A DNA stretch of 64,000 bases from Armatimonadota bacterium. GTDB taxonomy: Bacteria; Armatimonadota; UBA5829; DTJY01. Within the stretch, counting starts at the first letter, position 1. Each line of letters starts with the position of its first letter. The notes below the pieces were generated by a model. It saw nothing but the letters and a program-made list of their open reading frames with translations. It ran no database searches and had not been told where the DNA came from. A program made the position numbers and the translations under genes. This document shows positions 44,801-52,554 of this stretch, piece after piece. The stretch is taken from assembly GCA_023511795.1 (NCBI GenBank), contig JAIMAU010000007.1, positions 80,206-144,205 on the forward strand, given 5' to 3'.

Positions 44801-45942
44801 TTCGTGTGCAAGCGTCGGCTGGTCCTTGGGTCAATGTTGGCGACAAGGTTCAGGTGCAGGGTACTCTCGGCATGCTCGATGGCGAGAGGGTTATAAATGT
44901 TACGGCTCCCGTAATCGAGCTTAGCAACGGTAGCGAAACAAACGTACCTGCAGCGCTTGGCTTGAGGACGAGAGAAGTTGGCGGCGCCGACTACGATGCC
45001 AACAACCCAGGCGTAACTGACGGTAGAGGCGCACTGAACGTTGGCCTACGCGTCAAAATCTGCGGTAAAGTTACCGCAAGAGACACGAATGGCCAGTGGT
45101 TCTATGTCTGGGATGGTGCCAACAGAACAAATGATGTTCTCGACGACGGATCGGGTAACCCTGGTGTCCGAGTTGAGAGCACGCAGGTCGTGGCTGTTGA
45201 CGATTGGGTAGACATTGACGGCATAGTCAGCACCAACGCGACAGCTGTTCCAGGCAGGACAATCCCAGTAATTATCCCGAGGGCTACAGTGACCAAGGTA
45301 ACTGCATTTGATACCATCACTGATGCCGTGCCTTGGGATCCGGGTCAAAGCGGAGTAATGGCGCCCTACTGGAACATTATCGGCCTGCCCGCATGTCCGA
45401 AAGAATGGGATCCGATGGTCGTCTTCAATGGTTACGATCCAGCTGCTACTAACCTGTGGAGATGGGAAGCTATGGCGTCGAGCTTCTTCGTATACGACCA
45501 GTGGGATCCTGTTGCATTTGGCGGCATGCTGTTGGGTGACGGCTACTACCTGCTACCGGACAGCGACTGGGCTCTGAGCTTCGAGGGCTTGTACCGGACT
45601 GATGACCAGTGGATCTCGTTGCCTAGTGGGAACGACAGCTGGACCTTAATTGGCCATCCGTTCAACCATAACACATGGCTTTCGGATGTCAAGGTCCACA
45701 CTGGTGGAGCGGTTATGACGATAGCGGAAGCGGCAAATGCCGGCTTGCTCTCAACTGAAGGTTGGTGGTTAGACAACACCTCTGGAAGCTTGATGACCGT
45801 TGACCTTCCAGATAACTGGCCACCGAGCTGCAAGTTGCTCGTATGGCATGGTTACTTCATCAGGAGCATGGCGCCGCAAATCTCGCTTATCATACCGAAT
45901 AATCCTGACGCCGGTCCTGATCCGTTCGAGATCCCATTCTAG
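41845..45942 (+). CDS. large secreted multidomain protein (FlgD-like Ig, propeller, OB-like modules)
   Basis: A 1,365-residue exported protein with a signal peptide (about 1-24). In order it shows a FlgD-like Ig domain (about 30-110, TVEIL-type strands and GKHMWIWPCTNDSG), then an NHL-like propeller region (about 140-440: FYGIAINKN, RIYVCHKVQKEIFMYDPDGEF). A carboxypeptidase-regulatory-like domain follows (about 570-660). OB-like strand modules, including a tandem pair (about 948-1155), are shared with the next gene. The C-terminal beta region (about 1165-1365) has no sorting signal. AAAGGAGG precedes the ATG. Function unknown; an extracellular glycan-binding role is plausible. Confidence 0.75.
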   Translation: MKRSYLLCLLAGVMMVALALPGFAAVEIYQVKVPGAPACPAFIFYTLNCPADVTIEILAYDTSAGTLGSVVRTANLGTQTRGKHMWIWPCTNDSGAKVALGAYKARITATANQASWGPIIGIYKNNDWTHEYPPNPSVPDAEGFYGIAINKNPNSPYYGRIYVCHKVQKEIFMYDPDGEFLGAMNDAGIAWGTSAPWDISIGDDDYVYVGDRSTPTIYCFKPDGSDWIRPASGQLPVTTYYRAQFTRSSGGTAYQYGSGSQYVRDNRVDEATHSNWTGYRNLYQVGVNSYTTTQNAFGMWVSPDRSYLFQCYLPEGGCTNNFVTKWKLNADGYTYSRLPWQSPNIGSVIDVDMGHDGTYLWVTCMASASTARAIYKLSTSDGSVLDSSMGIVTWGLMCATDPVGNVAVTYGKSTATWASYYWGVFASPGTNSRTKVTSEWFEVKTNNPPVVVPYSDSWTFSNPSYPGKLPPDDSSTASVTFKVIDAEGWTQLQPVNGGGCKLNLSSLGYGSATLVDSVVQDTSDPAGLTAICTKANIKAKRGAECKTHKITATPYDQVGSTSWDFDLPVAGCTLTGIVHHTRWLSDDKVAGATIVARGGTPGFPGYPFTYRSPLTGDGVASPKGQAILDISEGTYQVWAEKSGFASTDPITVVIPAFYSETLNDNIYLRPLTMAEARATANGSTVNIEGLCYAQPWGTAVPSSGIPEQKGYDERRDLMQNCWQWYMCDPADPSNGLLCLMYKPDSTYSLQWDDPNGTDADGNLTYFGKRPSNGETIMITGSLDIPGGGERRVKLLHNEMLTAYELETHDRYYMNLTDLGVVPSKPLPNPVYMSISEIYHSDTAGFSPTWGQFIRTSDAWVVKNVADGLPADTVYTNAVPYSYIADASGNWALCAVDTPSKLGFNLPTVGAKYDFKGAGGRRNRYGFGCIRPRNTGDVILKASPTTPSNLSTIRSLPSGSAVNVEGRVTALWSSSFYIQAEDRSVGIRVQASAGPWVNVGDKVQVQGTLGMLDGERVINVTAPVIELSNGSETNVPAALGLRTREVGGADYDANNPGVTDGRGALNVGLRVKICGKVTARDTNGQWFYVWDGANRTNDVLDDGSGNPGVRVESTQVVAVDDWVDIDGIVSTNATAVPGRTIPVIIPRATVTKVTAFDTITDAVPWDPGQSGVMAPYWNIIGLPACPKEWDPMVVFNGYDPAATNLWRWEAMASSFFVYDQWDPVAFGGMLLGDGYYLLPDSDWALSFEGLYRTDDQWISLPSGNDSWTLIGHPFNHNTWLSDVKVHTGGAVMTIAEAANAGLLSTEGWWLDNTSGSLMTVDLPDNWPPSCKLLVWHGYFIRSMAPQISLIIPNNPDAGPDPFEIPF

Positions 45943-45966
45943 TGGGGATATCAACGACAGTTGCAT

Positions 45967-46029
45967 GGCCCCGGGCAACCGGGGCCTTTCCCAAGTGACA
46001 AAATGCGGGGCGGGTTAAAATCCCGCCCC
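45967..46029 (+). terminator. two tandem hairpins after the 1,365-residue gene
   Basis: GGCCCCGG-GCAA-CCGGGGCC followed by TTTCCC (45967-45990), then GGGGCGGG / CCCGCCCC (46007-46029). The first resembles an intrinsic terminator and the second may back it up. Confidence 0.65.
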
Positions 46030-46164
46030 AAAAATTAAAGCTCTTCGCAGTTTGAAAACTATCTGCGAACATCTACCCCCAAATAAATGTTTGAAAGATT
46101 TTTACTCATCAATGTAAAACCTAGCTGTGATTGCGCTTGTTGACCGAAACAGAGGTGATACGCT

Positions 46165-48327
46165 TTGTGCATGGTATCAAAGTTCTCCACTTTAATAATA
46201 ATCGCAATTCTATTCGGTGGTCTCTCTTGTCTCGCCGTAAGCCACTCTAGCGCGGCGCCTGAGTTTCGCGCATTTTGGGCTGATACTTGGCACGATGGCA
46301 TTCTCAGTGCCGCCCAAATTACCGATATGGTTAATCTAGCGAACTCATATAATGTTAATGTTATCATCCCTGAAGTACGAAAATGCGGGGATGCCTACTA
46401 CAATACATCCCCTATCTACTGTCCAGCTTGCGGCGGATACCACCGTGAATATAGAGCCACCAATATTATTGACTCTCCGCCGTTCGACCCGCTCGCAGAC
46501 ATTATCCAAAAGGCACATGCCGTCGGCATTCAGGTTCACCCATGGATTGTTACTTATAGGATATGGAGTAAAAACTGGTCTGCCCCGCCTTCTGACCATG
46601 TGTGGGCTGTTCATCCTGAATGGGCTATGAAGAATAGCTCGGGAAGTAATCTTGACGGCAATTACTATAATCTAGACCCCGGCGTGCCAGCTGTGCAAGA
46701 CTACCTTTGCAAAGTTATGTTGGATATCGTGAGTCACTATGATGTTGATGGGTTCAACTGGGATTACATAAGGTATCCTGGCTACAACTGGGGTTATAAT
46801 GAAATCACCAAACAGCGCTTTTACGATGAATATGGATATTGGCCTCCAACCTCCACTTCTGATGCTACTTGGGAAACCTGGTCTAATTATCGCAGACAAC
46901 AAGTAACCGACCTTATAAAGAAGTGTCATTTGGAAATCATGGCTATAAAACCGACACGCGTCAACCACAGCGTGGATACTGTAGGTTGGTTGGGAGGCGA
47001 CCCCAATATTGATTATACTCAGACGCGTCAGTACAAGGACGTATTTCAAAACGCCAAGAGCTGGATGGAACAGCATATCATAGATACTAATATTTTAATG
47101 AACTATAAGCGAGAATATGATTCTGCTCAAAAGCAGGACTATCGAATATGGTCAAACTGGCTGGGGAGTATGGCAGCATCGAGCGGCAGGTTTGGAGTCG
47201 GCGGCCAGGGAGCATATCTTAATTCAATATCAGACACGCTTATCCAGATGGCATACGACCGCACTACGGGTTGCAATGGAATGTGTACCTACAGCTATGC
47301 AGTGACAAATAAAGATGGCGCGCCAAACACGGACTTTTGGGCCGCGGTAAAGTCGAATTTGTATACTACGAAAGTTGCACCCCCCACAATGACTTGGAAA
47401 ACTGCCCCAACAACAGGCGTGCTGTTTGGCAACGTTACCGATGCCTGGGGGGCAGATGATCCCATATATTTAAATTGGCTCTACAAAGCCACTGTTTCAA
47501 TATCAGGACCAACATCACGCTCAACGACGACAGATGCAACGGGCACATATGGTTTCCTTGATTTGCCGCCGGGAACATATACAGTGACATGTTCCAAGGG
47601 TGGTTATGTTTCTCAGACAACCACCGTCTCAGTAACAAAAGGTGGGGTAATCAGGAGAAACTTTGCCCTTGATCGAATACCAATATCAAGTGTGAAAAAA
47701 GATACCTCAGACAATGTTACTGTACAGCTAAAAAAGGTAATAGTAACAGCTGGAAGTGACCAATTCTCAGGCTGTTTTTATATAGAGGATAAAGACAGGT
47801 CATCAGGCATCAAAGTCCAAACTACTGATATTGTTAGCGAGGGGAGTCTAGTAAGCATAACTGGCACCATGGCAACAAACACCTTAGGAGAGCGTTACAT
47901 AAAGAACCCCAAAATCCGAATTATCTCAACAGGGAACCAGCTGCCTGCACCTTTGGCTCTTCTCACAAAAGCTGTCGGCGGCGGTAATTGGTACTACAAC
48001 CCCAGTACCGGTAGGGGGCAGCAAGGTGTCAACGGCGGCGTTGGGCTAAATAATGTCGGTCTCCTAGTTCGCGTTTTTGGCAAGGTTACAAGGGTAAACA
48101 CAACTGAGAAGTGGTTCTATGTTGATGATGGATGCCGACTCAATGATGGGTCGGGCAATATAGGGCTGAAGGTCAAGTGTTATGAACTTGCAACAGGGAA
48201 TAACATCACACTGCCGGCGCTGAACTCTTACGTGCAGGTTACAGGCATTGTAAGCATCACAACTGGCAACTGGCCTACAATTCGCCCACGCAAAAATGCC
48301 GACATTGTTACAATCAGCGCTTCTTAG
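46165..48327 (+). CDS. secreted GHL10-type glycosidase with Ig and OB-like modules
   Basis: A 720-residue exported protein. After the signal peptide (about 1-28), the GHL10 (DUF187) TIM barrel spans about 30-400: FRAFWADTWHDGI, VNVIIPEVRKCGDAYY, VHPWIVTYRIW and VDGFNWDYIRYPG, the last holding likely acidic active-site residues. A carboxypeptidase-regulatory-like domain (about 415-500) is followed by two OB-like modules (about 508-720) homologous to those of the upstream protein. TTG 46165 sits well from AGAGGTG; ATG 46171 is possible. Members of this family act on peptidoglycan-like or other glycans; substrate unknown. Confidence 0.82.
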   Translation: MCMVSKFSTLIIIAILFGGLSCLAVSHSSAAPEFRAFWADTWHDGILSAAQITDMVNLANSYNVNVIIPEVRKCGDAYYNTSPIYCPACGGYHREYRATNIIDSPPFDPLADIIQKAHAVGIQVHPWIVTYRIWSKNWSAPPSDHVWAVHPEWAMKNSSGSNLDGNYYNLDPGVPAVQDYLCKVMLDIVSHYDVDGFNWDYIRYPGYNWGYNEITKQRFYDEYGYWPPTSTSDATWETWSNYRRQQVTDLIKKCHLEIMAIKPTRVNHSVDTVGWLGGDPNIDYTQTRQYKDVFQNAKSWMEQHIIDTNILMNYKREYDSAQKQDYRIWSNWLGSMAASSGRFGVGGQGAYLNSISDTLIQMAYDRTTGCNGMCTYSYAVTNKDGAPNTDFWAAVKSNLYTTKVAPPTMTWKTAPTTGVLFGNVTDAWGADDPIYLNWLYKATVSISGPTSRSTTTDATGTYGFLDLPPGTYTVTCSKGGYVSQTTTVSVTKGGVIRRNFALDRIPISSVKKDTSDNVTVQLKKVIVTAGSDQFSGCFYIEDKDRSSGIKVQTTDIVSEGSLVSITGTMATNTLGERYIKNPKIRIISTGNQLPAPLALLTKAVGGGNWYYNPSTGRGQQGVNGGVGLNNVGLLVRVFGKVTRVNTTEKWFYVDDGCRLNDGSGNIGLKVKCYELATGNNITLPALNSYVQVTGIVSITTGNWPTIRPRKNADIVTISAS

Positions 48328-48371
48328 GCGTCTGACAATAACTTTACACTAAAGCTTCGCCAAGGAGATCG

Positions 48372-48395
48372 GGAGTTTCCTGAACTCCTTTTTAT
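48372..48395 (+). terminator. terminator of the GHL10 gene
   Basis: GGAGTT-TCCTG-AACTCC followed by TTTTTTATTT, ending just before the -35 box of the next promoter. Confidence 0.75.
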
Positions 48396-48399
48396 TTAG

Positions 48400-48428
48400 T
48401 TGACAATCGAACATGCGTTCGATATAAT
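48400..48428 (+). promoter_or_regulatory. consensus promoter containing a perfect LexA (SOS) box
   Basis: TTGACA (48400-48405) and TATAAT (48423-48428) are perfect hexamers separated by 17 bases. The spacer contains CGAAC-ATGC-GTTCG (48408-48421), a perfect match to the Gram-positive LexA operator CGAAC-N4-GTTCG. LexA bound there would block polymerase, so the next gene should be DNA-damage inducible. Confidence 0.82.
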
Positions 48429-48472
48429 CGCTATATCAATCTTGCAGGCCAGGGAGTATCAGGAGGGTTGAA

Positions 48473-48754
48473 TTGAAAAACTATGCATGGCGGCTTGGCA
48501 GAAAAGACGGTGTAGCATATATTGAAGATCGGAAACTGGCAATGGAGATATTGAAAATTGAGGGTAGCCGCCCACATTCAACTGGTGGCATAATGGCTAC
48601 CTACTACTCACCTAGGGGCAAAGAGTTTGCCTGGCAGGTTAGATTTCGAATTGAGCATTGGGGATTGGTTATGCAAGCGCTTGGTATTGAAGTAATGTCA
48701 CAACATTGCCATTCTATGAAAGGCAATGGCTCACAGGGCAAGAAGAAGTCTTGA
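48473..48754 (+). CDS. small SOS-regulated protein of unknown family
   Basis: A 93-residue basic soluble protein starting at TTG 48473, five bases after a strong AGGAGGG site. It contains DGVAYIEDRKLAMEIL, GGIMATYYSPRGKEFAWQVRF and a His/Lys-rich tail, with no membrane helix or catalytic motif that I recognise. It is the only gene between the LexA-box promoter and the convergent neighbour, so it is probably the sole target of this SOS promoter. A role in DNA repair or replication control is suggested only by regulation. Confidence 0.72.
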   Translation: MKNYAWRLGRKDGVAYIEDRKLAMEILKIEGSRPHSTGGIMATYYSPRGKEFAWQVRFRIEHWGLVMQALGIEVMSQHCHSMKGNGSQGKKKS

Positions 48755-48761
48755 CGGTCAG

Positions 48762-49118
48762 TTACTCGCGCAGCAACACGATTTTCCCGCAGTAAATGCA
48801 GTTAAAATAAGTATCGCCTGGGAAAACCTGATTGTCCTTTTGGCACGCTGGGCATTGGATATTAATGGAATTGCGTTTTGATACGCAAACAAACCAGAAT
48901 ATATCTACCGCCATTATTAAGCCACCCAATATCATAAGTGCAACGCCAAATGGCATAAACACCAGCGTAAGGGTCAGTATTAGCCCAGCAATTAGCACGA
49001 TTAGTCCTGAATAGAACATTCTGAAGGCTGCCGCTTCAACTTCTTTCACGGTCTTGAATTCTCCGTGAAAAAACGTTGGCCACCAGCCCATTTTTAGAAC
49101 CTCCATATTATTGCTCAT
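48762..49118 (-). CDS. small membrane protein with C-terminal zinc ribbon
   Basis: A 118-residue protein with two adjacent membrane helices (about 35-52 and 55-78) and a cytoplasmic zinc ribbon of CPAC and CIYC pairs (about 89-112). It converges on the SOS-regulated gene, ending 7 bases from it. I do not recognise a named family; the layout fits small membrane zinc-ribbon proteins of unknown function. Confidence 0.65.
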   Translation of the reverse strand: MSNNMEVLKMGWWPTFFHGEFKTVKEVEAAAFRMFYSGLIVLIAGLILTLTLVFMPFGVALMILGGLIMAVDIFWFVCVSKRNSINIQCPACQKDNQVFPGDTYFNCIYCGKIVLLRE

Positions 49119-49187
49119 GATGATTCAGCCTTCTATTTTTATTAATTTTTTCCCCCTCTGGAGTGATGCAAAACTGCAAAAGCGATG

Positions 49188-49217
49188 TTGACACCTTAGC
49201 GAAAGCTCATCTATAAT
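49188..49217 (+). promoter_or_regulatory. sigma-70 promoter of the DUF6754 cluster
   Basis: TTGACA (49188-49193), 18 bases, TATAAT (49212-49217), about 48 bases before the first gene of the cluster. Confidence 0.7.
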
Positions 49218-49264
49218 TTAGTGCACATACACGAATAATTGCGTTCCTTAGGAGCCGGGGCACG

Positions 49265-49717
49265 ATGTTGAATGAAAAAGAGACAGGGAATGCCAAACCA
49301 ATTTTAACGTGGCGCGTGTTTCTTTTGCGCGAGCAGCCTGCTAAAATGCTGCTGGTGGCACCTATTGTCTTCATGGGAATAGTTGTCTCTATCATTCTCT
49401 TCCGAAGCCTCATATTCACCGCGGTCACTTTCTTTCTTTTCCTCTCGTCGCTGGCGGAATATATTTTTCCGATTAGCTACGAGATAGATAAAGAAGGTGC
49501 CTCCTCCAAAGCACTTATTGGAAAGACCCGTATTGAATGGAGAAATGTGAAAAAGTACTATATTGACGAACATGGGATAAAATTGAGCCCCTTAAAGAAA
49601 CAGAGCAGATTAGAGGCGTATCGAGGAGTATATCTCCGGTTTGGGAATCGGCGTGATGAGGTTATTCGGATAGTAAGGATGATGAGAGATGAACACTGCA
49701 ACGGAGTTGACTCCTGA
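49265..49717 (+). CDS. membrane protein with PH-like domain
   Basis: A 150-residue protein with two membrane helices (about 28-65). A C-terminal beta-rich domain has the bacterial PH-like pattern: PISYEIDKEGASSKALIGKT, IEWRNVKKYYIDEHGIKLSP, then strand and a final helix. It heads a rightward run of small membrane-protein genes downstream of a good promoter, and the next gene starts inside its last 29 bases. Function unknown. Confidence 0.65.
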   Translation: MLNEKETGNAKPILTWRVFLLREQPAKMLLVAPIVFMGIVVSIILFRSLIFTAVTFFLFLSSLAEYIFPISYEIDKEGASSKALIGKTRIEWRNVKKYYIDEHGIKLSPLKKQSRLEAYRGVYLRFGNRRDEVIRIVRMMRDEHCNGVDS

Positions 49718-50018
49718 GGAGCGCGACAAGTTGATTGATGAGCTTGCAACAAAAATTGTAAACAAGCGAATGGAAACACCGGCAATTATATTTCTCGAAA
49801 TGCACAAGCCGGTTGCGTTTATTGCGAGCCAGGCGGCAATCGTGGCAAGTCCATTTCTGGTGCCTTTGTTCGGCAGAGAAGGAGTTGAGAAATACTCACA
49901 ACTTTTCAGCTCGCCTGAAAACGTGGAGCGCGTTATACAGCGAATCGAGGATTTGGTGGAGGAAAGGGAGCATAAGGCGGGCAAATCTGATCAAACAGAG
50001 GAAACCAAGCAAGAGTAG
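49689..50018 (+). CDS. small helical protein of unknown function
   Basis: A 109-residue protein: a charged helix (about 8-28), a moderately hydrophobic stretch (about 32-62, containing FIASQAAIVASPFLVPLF), and a strongly charged C-terminal helix ending in Glu/Lys. It overlaps the upstream gene by 29 bases and lies 6 bases before the DUF6754 gene, so co-translation with the cluster is likely. Not recognised. Confidence 0.6.
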   Translation: MNTATELTPEERDKLIDELATKIVNKRMETPAIIFLEMHKPVAFIASQAAIVASPFLVPLFGREGVEKYSQLFSSPENVERVIQRIEDLVEEREHKAGKSDQTEETKQE

Positions 50019-50024
50019 GATTAT

Positions 50025-50822
50025 ATGGACCATGCAACTTGGCCGACCGGAACCCTGGTCGTGCTCCTCTCAATTTTGATACTTTATAAGATTTTCTCTG
50101 CGAGGCTAGGAAAGTCGCTTTTCATCCGAAGAATTCCTGGCTTGAACGCGATTGACGAAGCGGTTGGGCGGGCGACGGAAATGGGACGTCCGATGGTGTT
50201 CGTCCCTGGTATAGGCGGACTTAGCCTGCCAACTTTGCAGGCACTCTCCATTCTAAAATACATCACTGGTATTGCGGCAAAATATCGCACAAGAATCATT
50301 GTGCCTACAATAGACTCCGTGGTTTATACAGTTGCCGAAGAAATAATGAAGGATGCTTATGCTGCCCATGGGACTCCAGAGCAGTTCAATCCCGATGACA
50401 TCAGATACCTTTCGGATGACCAGTTTGCGTTTGCTTCTGGCGTTGTAGGGATTTTGAACCGTGAGAAGGCGGCGTCGAATTTTATGTTTGGCTATTTTGC
50501 CGCAGAGGCGTTGATTCTCGCAGAAACAGGACATCAGGTTGGGGCAATCCAAATCGCTGGCACGCCATCCGTTTTGCAGATTCCATTCTTTATCACCGCC
50601 GCAGATTATACAATAATTGGCGACGAATTCTATGCTGCCAGCGCATATCTCTCCCGCGAACCCACGCTTCTAGGTAGCCTAGTTGGACAGGATTATGCGA
50701 AGGCACTGTTAATCTTAATCATACTTGCTGGGATAATAACCGTCTCGTTACCGCCAATGCACTTCCATGGATGGTTAAGTTTTCTTAACCATTTGCCCGA
50801 CTGGGTGAAATGGTTCCAATAA
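50025..50822 (+). CDS. DUF6754 membrane protein
   Basis: A 265-residue protein with a membrane helix at each end (about 8-24 and 228-248) and a conserved soluble domain between. Distinctive blocks are AIDEAVGRATEMGRPMVFVPG, GTPEQFNPDDIRYLSDDQFAFASGV, EKAASNFMFGYFAAEALILAETG and DYTIIGDEFYAASAYLS. These fit the DUF6754 family, which has no known function. It sits at the centre of a tight membrane-protein cluster. Confidence 0.75.
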   Translation: MDHATWPTGTLVVLLSILILYKIFSARLGKSLFIRRIPGLNAIDEAVGRATEMGRPMVFVPGIGGLSLPTLQALSILKYITGIAAKYRTRIIVPTIDSVVYTVAEEIMKDAYAAHGTPEQFNPDDIRYLSDDQFAFASGVVGILNREKAASNFMFGYFAAEALILAETGHQVGAIQIAGTPSVLQIPFFITAADYTIIGDEFYAASAYLSREPTLLGSLVGQDYAKALLILIILAGIITVSLPPMHFHGWLSFLNHLPDWVKWFQ

Positions 50823-50868
50823 TTTTAGTCGATTGATAATTACGAACAATAGGTAGGAATCGAGGCAA

Positions 50869-51681
50869 TTGTTTACGCGTTTTTTAATTAAACCTGGTGC
50901 ACCGCAGTGGCTTTGGGTGCTTGGAGTATTGGGAGATTTCCTAATCTTTGGGGGAATCTTGTTTGGCTTACTTCAGCTTGTCCCGGTGCGTTTCCGAAGG
51001 CCGTTGATAGTTGCGCTAACCTTTATCGCTGGTTTGATTTACTCTGTAGAGTTTTTCTACCCAGCCGATCCAAAAACCCAAATGAATTTCCTCACGCCAT
51101 TAAGGATTAAGCTTGGCGAGGCAACAAAGGTTGTTTACGCCTTTGCGCTCGGCTTAGGAACGTTTAACCTTATTCGTTTTCACGGCGGCAATGTAATTCG
51201 CAATCGGGCTGGCTGGTTTTATAGCTTAGTATTCTTTATTTCTTTCTTTGCGATGGCTGGCGCCGGCTTTTGGTCATACTATTGTCCTTCAAGGGCAGCA
51301 GAGAACACATATAATATGCTTTTCGAGGGCATAGTCGCGTCGTTAGGAGCAACCATGTTTTCCACAATCGGCTTCTATATCGTTTCTGCGGCGTACAGGG
51401 CATTCCGAATACGTTCCGCAGAGGCTACTTTGATGCTCTTGGCGGCTTTTATTGTAATGGTTGGCCAAGTCCCTGTTGGTGCATACATTACTAGTGGTCT
51501 GCCGGAGGTTGGACCTCTGCGCAATCTAAGGCTTGAAAATTTGAGTTATTGGATACTATCCCAGCCCAACATGGCAGCTCAGCGCGGAATTTGGTTTGGC
51601 ATCGAAGTTGGCGCATTGGCGATGGCGCTTAGACAATGGCTGAGCTTGGAGCGCGGGAGCTTTTTTGAAAGGGAATTATAG
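50869..51681 (+). CDS. polytopic membrane protein of the DUF6754 cluster
   Basis: A 270-residue protein of about seven or eight membrane helices, starting at TTG 50869 downstream of AGGAATCGAGG. Segments such as PQWLWVLGVLGDFLIFGGILFG and NRAGWFYSLVFFISFFAMAGAG are helical spans. It has no transporter motif that I recognise. Function unknown. Confidence 0.65.
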   Translation: MFTRFLIKPGAPQWLWVLGVLGDFLIFGGILFGLLQLVPVRFRRPLIVALTFIAGLIYSVEFFYPADPKTQMNFLTPLRIKLGEATKVVYAFALGLGTFNLIRFHGGNVIRNRAGWFYSLVFFISFFAMAGAGFWSYYCPSRAAENTYNMLFEGIVASLGATMFSTIGFYIVSAAYRAFRIRSAEATLMLLAAFIVMVGQVPVGAYITSGLPEVGPLRNLRLENLSYWILSQPNMAAQRGIWFGIEVGALAMALRQWLSLERGSFFEREL

Positions 51682-51719
51682 AAAGTTAGGCATCGAATAA
51701 TTTTTTGCAGACAAGAACT

Positions 51720-52550
51720 ATGAACGTCTTTGAGCGGCTACAATACATAGACCGACGTATCATGTATGCCCTGTTGGTGGTGGCAATCGCTGTGCCATTG
51801 ATTTGGAGAATAAACTTGCCGGTCGTGGTCACCCCTGCGGTAAAAGGCGTCTACGACACCTTTGATAAGATGCCCAATGACAAGATAGCCTTAATCGTTG
51901 TTTATTGGGGGGCAGGGACTGTCGCAGAAACAGGACCGGAGACCTCCGCGATGATGCGACAGCTCTTTATGCAAAACAAGAAATTTGCTCTTCTACCATT
52001 TGATCCACAGGGTAGCAAACTGGCAACTGATGAAGCAAAAGCATTGGCAAAGAAGTACGGGAAGAAGTACGGGGTAGATTGGGTGCATTGGGGCTACCAG
52101 CCTATCTCGAATTTAGTACCGCTCCTCCAGTCGTTCCCAAGGGATATCAAAGGAACTTTCAAAACGGATGCCTATGGCACGCCAATGAACAAAATACCGA
52201 TGATGCGGAATGTCAATACAATTAACGACATCGGTGTAATTGCTGATATCACGTCATCGGGGGAGTTGGATACCTGGATCGCATATATATATGGTTCATA
52301 TCGCACGCCAATGGTGTATGGCCCAACAGCAATTATCGCGCCCGAAGGTTTCAACTCGCTTGACGCAGGTCAAATAAAGGGGATGCTAATGGGCATGAAA
52401 GGGGCGGCTGAATATGAAAAGCTGCTAAACGCAGAAGGTTTCGCAACTCGCGCGGCTGGGGCGTTGTCAACATCGCATTTGTTAATCGTCGTTCTTATAA
52501 TTGCCGGCAACATTGGCTATGTCAGCTCCCGCCGAAGGAGAGAGAGGTAG
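51720..52550 (+). CDS. bitopic membrane protein with large extracytoplasmic domain
   Basis: A 276-residue protein with a helix near each end (about 15-33 and 250-268) and a soluble domain of about 210 residues between, with strands such as KIALIVVYWGAG and KFALLPFDPQG and a conserved-looking VDWVHWGYQPISN. The layout matches the DUF6754 protein two genes upstream. An in-frame TTG at 51705 is possible; ATG 51720 is preferred. Not recognised. Confidence 0.62.
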   Translation: MNVFERLQYIDRRIMYALLVVAIAVPLIWRINLPVVVTPAVKGVYDTFDKMPNDKIALIVVYWGAGTVAETGPETSAMMRQLFMQNKKFALLPFDPQGSKLATDEAKALAKKYGKKYGVDWVHWGYQPISNLVPLLQSFPRDIKGTFKTDAYGTPMNKIPMMRNVNTINDIGVIADITSSGELDTWIAYIYGSYRTPMVYGPTAIIAPEGFNSLDAGQIKGMLMGMKGAAEYEKLLNAEGFATRAAGALSTSHLLIVVLIIAGNIGYVSSRRRRER

Positions 52551-52554
52551 CACC

